From positions 19,788,501 through 19,852,500 of the forward strand of contig NC_056758.1 in assembly GCF_018687715.1 (NCBI RefSeq): a DNA stretch of 64,000 bases, written 5' to 3'. This document shows, piece after piece, positions 12,121 through 24,684 of the stretch (positions are counted from its first letter, which is position 1; each line of letters begins with the position of its first letter). Source of the DNA: Carya illinoinensis. Lineage: Eukaryota; Streptophyta; Magnoliopsida; Fagales; Juglandaceae. The translations under genes were made by a program, and so were the position numbers. The notes beneath the pieces are model-generated. The model was given only the letters and a program-made list of their open reading frames with translations, was not told the DNA's origin and searched no databases.

Positions 12121-13039
12121 CTGTTACTTTAATGGAAGAAATGAAAATTCGTATGAGTACAGAAGTTTTTAGTGAGATTGTTTTAATGTTTTGCAGTAAT
12201 TTGGAATGTAGTTGGCATAAAACTTTGAGAATCGGAGTGAGAATTACTCTCCCCTTGTTTTGCCAAGCAGTCAAGATTTTCTTCCTTGCTGCTCTTCTAC
12301 GATGTTTACAATACATCTACAAGTTTTTATGTATATTAATTATATTGCTATAGACAAACTATCATACTGGGGCTTCTAGGGATCTATTTTTTTCCTCAAA
12401 CCCAGTTCGAACCCAGTTAGTTTTGAACTAATCTATTTTGTTAGTTTTGTGCGTAACGTCCGAATGAACATGATGGGCGTTTGGAGGTTTCTACTACATT
12501 CTCATTCAAGTCTCGATCTTGACATTCTTTGGGTCTTTACAAAATTACATCAACTCAAACCGATTATTCTTCATATTTGTCTTCTATGGTCAATGTAGCT
12601 GTAGAAACTGCGTGTTTCGATATAGTTTTCGGTTATTTAGGGAAACATGTTTTTTTAACGAAACTAGCACGAACTCCGTTATTGTTACGTAACGAGGACT
12701 TAGGGTCTATATATATTAAATAATATTTTAGTACGTATGATAATATGATTTATTCTCTATCTATTTAGTTTATTGCATAAATCAATCAGTATCAATTAAT
12801 ATCATTGTTTGATTGTATTTCTATTATTTCTCTAACTCTAATCTCCTATAAATAAATACATAAAAGTCTCTATCATTCTCTCTCTTCTCATCTCCCTTCT
12901 CTTTTCTATATGTATATTTTTTTAACTGTAGTTCTAAATCATCTCAATATCTTTTAAGTTCTTAATTTTTATGCTATGGGGGATTACAATACGTTAACGT
13001 CATGGCACAAACACATGCCATACACGAGTACTTGGTTAT
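12121..13039. other. AT-rich intergenic DNA, nothing recognised
   Basis: Short open frames at 12529-12723 and nearby show no known domain and no splice context. Confidence 0.4.
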
Positions 13040-14422
13040 AGTCTCCAATCATCCTGGCAATAAATGACTTTTTCCTATCTTGTTAGTCTTGAATGGCCAT
13101 TGCATGCTTGATCTGTTGGACAAACTAGCGTTGGCAGACACCCATGTCTAGAGTTGAGATATTGGAAGGACAACTTATATGTCATGCGCAACATAGATGT
13201 GACGTACGTGGTATTGACCTTCTGCCATTTATTCGGCCAAACCACTTGGATGCATCCAATAGCTGTCTAGATGCTTGAACGCAATCTTAATAACGATAAA
13301 GTTAAAAGTGTTGGGACATTATTCTTTGATAAGGTATCTAGCTCTCCACATTTATAACAGACTCCTTGTCCAGAATGGCATTTTTTGGAATGATGTTCTC
13401 AACACTTTGGATACTGCAGACTGAACGAAGACGTCTTTTTTCCTCTTTCTAATCCCTTGCCTTTTGTCGGACTAGAAAAATATCGGACTAGAAAAATATC
13501 TATTCTTATCAGCACTACCACTTGCAGGAGAAGACATGGTATTCTTGTGTTTAGAATTGATTTGGACAACCAAACCTTTCTATTAAGCTTATGCTATATC
13601 AACTCTTAGTAATTCTTAATTCCGAAACAAGTTACTAGACTATGAATCATAGGCTGAAGTATTCCCCGAAACTTTTGTGCCTACATTCTCTCTTTAGAAA
13701 TCAAGTGAGGTGCGAACCTACCCAATGCCATAAACTTGACAGCATACTGGTCTATAGTCAAACTACCCAGAGTCAAAGACATGAATCACTACAAGAAATT
13801 GTTCCATTTCCGGAGGCAAAATTCACCGGAAATAATACATAAGTTAGCCGCTATTAGTTATTAGCCGCTATTTCTAATTGTCAACAGATAGCCGCTATTA
13901 TAGAGTCAAGTAAAAGTTTTTCCGGCTACTTTGAAAATAGCTAGAAATATACATTATTTCTGACAATAATAATAGCCGCAAATGAATAAAATTTTGTCGC
14001 AATAATTTTTGCCAAGATCCATCATCTATGGCCAAAATTATTTCTGGCTATATCTTTTAGCCGGAAATATATATTTGCGGCTACTTTTTTAAAGCCGCAA
14101 ATAAATGCTGGCTTGGTTGACTTGGCCAATTTTTTTTCCGGCTATATTTTTTTGCTGGAAATAATTATTTGCAGCTATTTTTTATAGCCGAAAATATGTT
14201 TTTTTATTCATACGTTGTTTTTTCTCTGAAACGTAAAGGTACTTGTTCTTAATAAACAAAAAAATACTATATTTGAAAAAATTCAGTTTTTGCTTGAAAC
14301 ATCATTCATATAACCTCAAAATACATATTTGAAATTCACCACTGTACTGCTATTGTTTTAAGTTTTACATAAAACCATCCAACATATCACAATGGAATAT
14401 AAATTTACAAGTGAAATGTTTT

Positions 14423-14508
14423 CTATATGGGTTTAACTTTGATCCCATCAATCTTTGACAGCTTCTGAAATGTTTTTGCTCTATATTTCTTGATATCTTG
14501 GTTCAATC
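14423..14508 (-). other. Possible captured terminal exon
   Basis: The minus strand shows a good acceptor (TTTCTCACAG) followed by 27 codons reading LNQDIKKYRAKTFQKLSKID and GIKVKPI, then a stop. It looks like a real last exon, but I cannot name the gene. It does not splice in frame from a GTAGCA donor at 14917, so its link to the chimera is unclear. Confidence 0.35.
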
Positions 14509-14917
14509 CTGTGAGAAATAAGAACAAAAAATAGATCATAAGATTTTAGAGATGTCATCAAACACAAGCTAGCTAGCATGCACAACCAACCAGATAGAAT
14601 GCAAAATGCAATAAATCAAAGTATAAGTATTCAACAGTTGTTCATTTTTCTCGTACATGTTTTCTATACCAACTATGCATGCAGATTTTCTAATCATATT
14701 TAAATCATAATTTGTAAAGGAAGCAGTTGGGAGTTAAACTGCTCCTTCCAAGTGTGCCAATTGCATGAATTTATAGCTAAAACATTGTGCAGTCCGTTAG
14801 CTAGCTATTTCTTAGAGAAAACTGACATTAAACAAGCTGCCAGCAACTCTCATCATCACTTCAATCTTCTGCACATTTTATTATTATATTATTATAGATA
14901 TCTAGGTCCAATGCTAC

Positions 14918-16094
14918 CAAATCCTCTAATGTATAGAATGTGATTTTTCCTCTTCCAGTACTCCAAAGGCCAGCCATAGCTCTTACCAAGGAAGTCTTAC
15001 CACTCCTGCTAGGTCCTGTTACCTGTTAGTTAAATTACTAACTAGTAAATACTTTTCAACCCCAACATGCTTGCCATAATAAAAATCCACAAATAAATTA
15101 AGGAATACTTCACTAACCAGTAAGTGATCCATCTCATCGACCACCAATTTTAAGTCTCTAACCAGTGTAGCTTTACTTGGTGTCTGTACGGTTAAATTCT
15201 CTATATCCAATAATCTTTTATGCTTGTCTTTGGGCATGGATCCATTGGACTCCAGTACATGTGAACTAACACTATGGTACACAAGTTGTATCTCTTCTGC
15301 GGGTTTAGAAACTAATTTAGAGCTTCTATCTAAAATGTCATCAAATTCACCTGCATAGAGTTGGGGGAGAGGTAAAGTTGTTATCATAAGGTAAATAAGT
15401 GTTCAAACTTGAACACATCTACCATCACGGACTCCCTTGGTTTCACTAGTCATGCATATTTCTAACAAAATAAAAAGAATAAAAAGGAGAACCATATGAA
15501 CATACACAGAATGTCCAATAAGTATATACTACCAACAAAATACTCAAGCAACATTCTCGTTATTTCCAATCTCCTTGATACATACGACTCGATTGATTAT
15601 AAAAAGTGTAAAGGAAAAACAGATCTGCAGGTACCTCTTAAACAATGAGATACAATATTTACACCACAGCTGATATCAGTGGATCCAAGAAGGCAAATGA
15701 ATAAGAACAACTATAGAAGAAACATCCTTCTGCTTTCTAGGAATGATAACTCTAAAGAAAAGCAAAAAAAGCATCCAAGTTTCCTCCAATCTTGTATCTT
15801 ATCCACTTTCATGGAGATTAATGCATGAAGTGTATAGGACAAAGAAGATGTTTTCAAATTTCTGTGAGTGTACAGGACAAAGATGCTAGGAAAATTACAG
15901 CAACCTCATAATAAACCCGTTGATTCATGCATGAATACCGTAAAGTCTTCCTCAGAACTGTTGATTTGCCAAGAATACCAGGAATAAGGGTGTCAACTCT
16001 TGTTAATTCCAAAGAATAAAAAGTGGTGGAAAGAGAGAATTCTTCCAAAATTATTATTCAAGCTCAAAAACAAAGTTATTTTGGAAGCAATGTG

Positions 16095-16148
<54 letters not shown>

Positions 16149-16533
16149 CTAAAATAAATGAAATTACCAAAAAAAAAATAAAGCCATAAACAATATTTTA
16201 GTACTACTTTGAATGGAGGTCATCCAAAGAGTTCCAGAGGTATTCAAAGCAAAGTTTGAATAGGGCTCAAACAGAGGCCATCCAAACAGGTCTAGAGAGT
16301 CATGTTTGAAATGCATTAGAAAGGAGACGTAAACATAGGCCATCCATAGAACTTCACAGAGTTTTGATCAAAACTGCATTTGAATGGGAAAATGCAGATT
16401 TAAAACAGATTAATTATATAAGGAGAGAAAAGGGAAAATGTACAGTACCTAGTCGATCAATGACAGCTGAAAATGCACTAATAGCCTGAAATTGGTAAAC
16501 AATGAGGGAAAAGTCTCCAAGGATATAATTGAA
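14918..16533 (-). pseudogene. ABCD2: Captured fragment of an ABCD2-like ABC transporter
   Basis: Three segments are present. The first is FNYILGDFSLIVYQFQAIS (to 16449), the last transmembrane helix of the ABCD half-transporter. The second (15350..15118) is GEFDDILDRSSKLVSKPAEE followed by LLDIENLTVQTPSKATLVRD, the linker into the nucleotide-binding domain. The third (from 15022) is TGPSRSGKTSLVRAMAGLW, the Walker A loop with one Gly changed to Arg. It matches my memory of chloroplast ABC transporter D family member 2. The signature and Walker B motifs are absent. Introns with proper borders were captured too, so the source was genomic DNA, not cDNA. Confidence 0.88.
16097..16146 (+). repeat. 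A50 run inside a captured intron
   Basis: There are fifty A's in a row in the intron between the fusion exon and exon 15350..15118. The preceding about 200 bases (15854-16048) include a short minus-strand open stretch with no known domain. It could be a retroposon tail or a slippage tract. Confidence 0.8.
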
Positions 16534-18259
<1,726 letters not shown>

Positions 18260-18567
18260 CTGCATATAAATAACAGAAAATTATTTTTATTTTTATTGTC
18301 AGATTTCAGTTGAAGAGATCATATTTCCATTAAATGAAAAACCAGAAAAATAAACTGAGAAAGAGATTTTCCCAAAATTTCAGGGGGAGGCAACTTAGAG
18401 AAAAATCCTAAATAACAATAGCGGGGGTTTGGGTTAGAAACTAGCGAGGGTTAGAAACTAATTTGTTTCAAAAACAGAGAACTATGGTTTGGGTTAGAAA
18501 CTAGCGAGGGTTATAGAGAGTGAGAAAGAGATTAATGGAGGCTAGAAGTTCTAAAGACAAACTCACC

Positions 18568-18740
18568 TGTGAGAAGACGATGAGAAGACGGCGGCGCTGG
18601 CTTCTGAATGGAAACCCTCCTGTAGAACCCGAGTGCGAGAGCGAGAGAGAGACAAAGACAGGGACAGAGAGCGAGAAAGAGAGGAAAAATTTCGAGCGTG
18701 GGAAAATAATAAGAGGAGGGAGGGAATTAATTCTGCAGAA
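18568..18740 (-). promoter_or_regulatory. Pyrimidine-rich leader of the chimeric gene
   Basis: The minus strand is rich in CTCTCT and TTTCTC, then reaches 'ccgccgtcttctcatcg' and a perfect CAG|GTGAGT donor. This is how many plant 5' UTR exons look. It may be a captured promoter/first exon, whether of PRMT5 or of a third gene I cannot say. Confidence 0.4.
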
Positions 18741-19462
18741 GTTATTAAGGCGACTTAAAAAGTCGCCGTAACAAGTAAAAACATGTCGCTGTAACAAATA
18801 CATATAATGGCGAAAATGTTATTAAGTCGACCTTGGAATGGCTGACAGACTTATTTGCGGCCAGATTATTTCCGGTGCACTGAACTCGCCGCAAATAATG
18901 ATTTTTAGCGGCTATTTTTTTAAGTTGACACAAACATTTTCCTGAAATTGAAAAAATGGCTATTTGCGACCAAAATTGTACCGCCGGAAATAAATTTAGC
19001 CGCAAATACTAATTTTTCTTGTAGTGAATTCTTATGCCTTCTCTTGTTTGACAAAACTTGGAAAGAATTTGTTATCAAACTCTTCTTCCTTCCCAATGTC
19101 AAAGCAACTATGGTTCCTAGTTCCCTCACTAGAAGTTGTCTTCGTATATCCCATTAAATTTCAGCTTCTCCTTGTAATAGGTATCCAGCGTATAAAATCT
19201 TCTACTCCTCAATGCATCCATAGATCTCATACGTCCCCTCGAGAACAATTATCCACTTCTCTGCCCTTAAAGGCCCTTTATTAGTAGAAAATTTTGGGTA
19301 ACGATGAATCAGAAACTTCTCATACGAACAACTCCTATTTTCAGGTCTAGGGACGTGCACTTGCTATTGTTGCTGATGTCTAAATTCGCCAGTTAGCAAA
19401 CATAAAACTTCGGCTAATCCTTGCCCTCTGTCTCTTGGAGGATTTTGATTTTCTTGACTCAT

Positions 19463-19654
19463 ATCTCCACCAGGGTTTCAGATTATTCTACCACACGTTA
19501 TGTGTTACTTCTAGAAACACACAGGTATGCTCTTATTTGGGGGAAATGATAGCTCTTATACTCAAAAAATTCAAGCCTAAGAAAGACTAAAATTCCAATC
19601 CTATAATTTGGGAGAAATGATAATTGTAGTTGTGAGTGCGCAAGCGCCACTCAC
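19463..19654. other. Gypsy leader followed by a MITE-like end
   Basis: This short stretch lies upstream of the gag start. From about 19620 there is a GTGAGTGCGCAAGCGCC motif, which pairs with GGCGCTTACAC near 19745-19755, suggesting a small inverted-repeat element whose right part falls in the duplicated block. Confidence 0.35.
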
Positions 19655-20574
19655 TCTTTTTGAAAAAAGTGATTAAATACAGGACCTATATCAAAAATTA
19701 GTATTGCAATAGTAAACCCCACTCTTTTAAAAAACGAATACACGGCGCTTACACATCCTACGCCTGTATGTATCATTACTTATAATTTGATGCAATTCCT
19801 AGGGACATGTGGGTTTAACCCAGAGATGTATTTCTATAATACCACCATGTGATGCCCTTAGATTTCATTTGGTATTAGACAGACTTTGAAGCGTCAGGAC
19901 ATACAACACAAGGTTACCTGCCCTCATTCATAACAATTAAGGATGTAATGCACCTAACATACATCTAACAATATGTAGTATTTGTAGTGGATATATTTTT
20001 TTCTCTATAAGCAATACTATGCACCGGACATGTTATATCCCAAACATAAAATATATTCCATATACAGAAGATAATAGATGTTCAAATTACAAGATAAATC
20101 GAAAATATTTAATCACTTTTTGAAAAAAGTGATTAAATACAGGACCTACATCAAAAAATAGTATTTCAATAGTAGACCCCACTCTTTTAAAAAACGAATA
20201 CACGGCGCTTACACATCCTACGCCTGTATGTATCATTACTTATAATTTGATCCAATTCCTAGGGACATGTGGGTTTAACCCAGAGATGTATTTCTTTAAT
20301 ACCACCATGTGATGCCCTTAGATTTCATTTGGTATTAGATAGACTTTGAAGCGTCGGGACATACAACACAAGGTTACCTGCAATCATTCATAACAATTAA
20401 GAATGTAATGCACCTAACATACATCTAACAATATGTAGTATTTGTAGTGGATATAATTTTTTCTCTATAAGCAATACTATGCACTGGACATGTTATATCC
20501 CAAACATAAAATATATTCCATATACAGAAGATAATAGATGTTCAAATTACAACATAAATCGAAAATATTTGTAA
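19655..20574 (+). repeat. 460-bp tandem direct duplication
   Basis: Two copies lie head to tail with a shift of exactly 460 bases (for example 'tgaaaaaagtgattaaat' at 19661 and 20121), differing at only a handful of positions by eye. Each unit contains the MITE-like right part plus the beginning of a diverged family-B LTR ('tgtgatgcccttagatttc'). Confidence 0.9.
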
Positions 20575-21018
20575 CCATGATAGTACTGGAGGCAGAGCTC
20601 CTTAAGTAAATATAGAAACTAATATAACTAATAGGCTAATCCATCGATTAGCTCACACAACTTGGTCAAGGATGCCCTAATACTATCAATAAAATGGGCA
20701 TTGAAACAATGAGCTTCATGTCGTGTTGTCTTTGTCTAGTCCACCATATCCAATCGGTCATCCTCCATTACGCCTCTTGATCCTAGCACATGATCTACCA
20801 TTATAGGAAGAATGATAGTTGGGACTACTAAGTGAAATTTGATTATAAATCTTAGCAAATTAATAAGCAATTTAAACTAGCAATTTAAAGATACATGCGT
20901 GATAGTAAAAACATGAATGCAAAACATGAACATGAGTAAGCTTGAAGTGACTTGGCAAATAACATGATATGTACTGACATGACTTGAACTAATATAAAAT
21001 AATATGCACTGGCATGAA
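19849..21018 (+). mobile_element. Diverged family-B LTR fragment
   Basis: The start 'tgtgatgcccttagatttca' and following 'acacaaggttacctgccctc' match the 5' end of the 4.3-4.8-kb family-B LTRs. Later parts ('gatagttgggactactaa', 'gaacatgagtaagc') match their first 700 bases. It is older and more diverged. The next LTR (21019) is inserted into it, and about 120 bases rich in 'gaacttgaac' continue at 33213-33330. Confidence 0.75.
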
Positions 21019-21967
21019 TGTGACATACCAAGATTCCGTTTGGGATCGGACGGATATTCAAAGCATCGGGACATGCAACACAAGTTTACCTGACATATAA
21101 AATGCAATGTTCCTAGCATGTATCTACCATTATGCAATATTTGCAGCAGATAATTTTTTTTTTTAGAAATACTATGCACCAAACTTATAATATCCCAAAT
21201 AGTTAAATCGTAACCTAAGCATACTTAACAAAATAAACATCCCCAATTTCAGTACGAGTCTCAGAAGATTGTAATCTCACAAATATGGGAGACCAGACTC
21301 CATATTTACATTATCAAAATATACTGTTGAGGAAGTTCGTCGAGTAACACGTGTAACTCGACTAGCGAGGCCAAAAAACTATCCAAAAATTAGCTATGGA
21401 AGCTGTAAGCTCCACGTCGTGTCTATGGCGTCTAGTCAACCTCCTCCAGTCTACCATTGTCCGCTCTTTGCTCTGATCCTGACACATTGCCTACCATTTA
21501 GGGGGAATGGTAGTTGGGACTACTACGATGAGATTTGATTACAAATCTCAGTAAGTTAACAAGAAACTCCCACACAGATTGACGATGCATGCATGACAGT
21601 AAAAGCATGAATGCATAATCAAAGTTATAAGTAAACATAGCATAACTTGACATATGGCATAGCATAACTTACATAAATTGAACTGAAACGTGAACTGAAC
21701 TTGACTTGACATGACATGAACTTGAACTTAAAATATAGCATGGACTAGCAACATAACATGAACGTGAACTTGAAGATAACATGAAATGAACGTGAACTTA
21801 AAACATAATGTGAACATGAACATAACATAACATAAACGTGAACATAACATGATATGAACATGAACTTGAAACTTAACGTAAACATGAACAATCCATGTAC
21901 GTGAACATAACATAACTTAACATTAACTTGATCTGAAACTTCACTTAATGTGGACTTAATCTGAAAC

Positions 21968-22258
21968 TTATTCTTATCTCATTGGATCACTATGATTGTT
22001 TATTCTTATCTCATAGGGTCACCATGATTGCTTATTCTTATCTCATAGGGTTACCATGATAGTGTATTCTTATCTCATGGGTTCACCATGATTGCTTATT
22101 CTTATCTCATGGGGTTACCAAGATGGTGTATTCTTATCTCATGGGGTTACCATGATTGCTTATTCTTATCTCATGGGTTTATCATGATGGTATATTATTA
22201 TTTCATGGGATTACCATGATTGCTTATTCTTATCTCATAGGATTACCATGATGGTGTA
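21968..22258 (+). repeat. 32-bp minisatellite with alternating unit types
   Basis: About nine units of 'ttcttatctcatggggttac' plus 'catgattgc' or 'catgatggtg'. Units with a 'gattgctta' end alternate with units with a 'gatggtgta' end, giving a 64-base higher-order repeat. It sits inside the family-B LTR. Copy 2 carries a different repeat at the same place. Confidence 0.9.
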
Positions 22259-24684
22259 GTCACAATAAACTGAACAATAACTTAACTGCACAAGTACATA
22301 CATGGGACATAAATATTTCATAACTTGACATAGCGTGCAACAAACAACATTTTGTAACATAGCATACTTGTAATAGTGAACTTTATGTGACATGGCTTAC
22401 ATGTAACAAATGACATACTTAACATGATATACATGCACTGTATAGGAATACATGACAGAATATCTTGTGTAACAGATGAATAATTCATGACAGAGTGAAT
22501 TATGTGTAACTAAAAAATATGTGATAACTTGGCATGGCATGACATATATGATAACACACATACACATACTGTAGTTCATTTACTTAGCATTCATACAAAG
22601 CAAATTGCTAGTAAGTTAAAAGCTAACTTACCTCGATCGTATCGTTTTATGATAATAAAATGCGAAACACGAGGAACTGTAAGAGGGTATTTAAAAATTT
22701 TAAAAATTTAATTACTAAAGATTAGAAGCAAGAAAAAAGTTAACTTAGAGTAAGATTACCATTTTATCCCCAACATGTGGTAAAATTACCATTTTACCCC
22801 TAACTTAAGGTTTTCACATACTCCAAAAATTTTTAAAATTCACATTCCTCATGTAAATTTTGTCCTAAAATCAATTATCAACTCAGAAAAATTGAAAACA
22901 ATTCACAACTATGGAAAACACGCTATGGCCAAAACATCCATAGGCCATTTCTCTTGATTTTTGTTGCAATTCCTTCCAACTTCAAAACTCATGCTTAAAT
23001 CAAAATTTTCCAACAAAGATCTTCCTATCCTAAGTTTAAAACAATTCTTTAGAAAAAGCTAATAATCAACACCAATATTTTTGTAAAAAGATCCAAACCC
23101 TTGGATCACAAGTTTTGACCTTAAATCAAAACATCTCCAAGAATCCCAAAAAAATCAAATCTTACTTCTAACATATTCATAACATCATCATAAGATTAAT
23201 CATGTTTTAAATCATCAAAATAAAGTCACAAAACTCACAAAATAACACTTGGAGGTTTTGGTTTTACACTTAGTCCAAAAACAGAAACTTGTTTCTCAAC
23301 TAGCTTTGATAAATCTCTTGATCAATGGCTTAAGAAGGTGAGATATTCGAAATAAAACATCACATGATTTAAAAATGTGTCCTAAAGAATATTCAACCAT
23401 CAAAATTAAAATCACATGGCCAAAAATCAATAAAACATTAATCTAATCCAGAAACATCAAATCTTAGGCATTACTGACTTGTTGCATAGAAAAATCATAT
23501 CTTTGAAACTAATACTAAATATCTTCAAAATAATATCCAAACATGAAAATAAGAGACTTATGATCATCATAAAAAAATATCAAAGCCTTTAGAGTAAGAT
23601 CAAACCACAAAATATTCAAATTTTCTCCAAATAAAAACTGTTTTTCCACTTCCAGTTTTCAAGTTTATAGATCTAAGAAAATATATCATCAAAAGCTTTA
23701 GTCTGTAACAAAACCTCAATGAACACTCTTAAACACATTCTAACAAAAATTCATAAAACTTTCGGTCCAAGATATGTCCATTAGCTTGGTCAAAAATTTC
23801 AAAACATAACATACTGCCCAGTTTCACGCCCAGAATGACCTTTCCAGAGTTAAAAATACTTTTTACCAACCAAATGATCATGGAATGATACAACTAATAT
23901 ATTTACGTAAACTATACTCAAATAGGAACAACTTTTATGAAGGATTCATTGTTTAAAAATACTTACAAAGGGTCAAAAAGCTCTAAGGAAAAAGACCCAG
24001 AAATCTATCTAAGAGAGCTCTTTTGGGTTTCTCTCTAAGAACGGGGTGAAGAAGTGATTAAAGGGAAAGAAATGTGTCTTTCATGACTCTAGCCTTCTAG
24101 AGGGGGAAGATATGGGCTTTAATGACTTTTGATTGGAGGTGGCTATGTAACATAAAGTTGAGAACAGTGAGGGGAAAGGACTGCCTGCAGAAGTTGTGAG
24201 ATATGGAGGTTGATGAGGTGAGTTTCTCCATCACATTAAGCCACTAATGAGTGCAGCCAAGGGCAGTGGATGGTTTGCCATGTGGGGGAGGAAACTTCTT
24301 CAAGAAGCTTTGCCAAGGTGGCCAAATTCGGGGGCCTTGGTGAGTCTCAACCAAGTGGGCTACAATTTGGGGTTTAAAGGGGGTTTGGTTAGGGTTTGAG
24401 ATGCTATCAAGCCCAAATTCAATTTTTCTTAGCCCAATCAAATTTCCATGGTTTAAACGGTTGGATAATGATATCATAAGAAGGATTTGATGAATTAATA
24501 GAATGTGGAAGTGATTTAATCAAGTGATTAAATACAATGATAGAAATCGGATAAAAAGGGGTTTGGATGCCAACTTTAGGGTCTAGGGAAACCATTTAGG
24601 GTTTCAGTTTTTCAACCAAGCTTTTGGGGTTTCACTTGGATTCCAACTGTTTAGGGTATTGTTAAGGTTGAAACCCTCTTTGAT

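Noticed and set aside
12529..12723. 64-aa frame upstream of FT
   Set aside because: No similarity I recognise and no splice or promoter context.
21968..22258. CRISPR-like regular repeats
   Set aside because: The units are directly adjacent without unique spacers and lie in a plant LTR, so this is a minisatellite.
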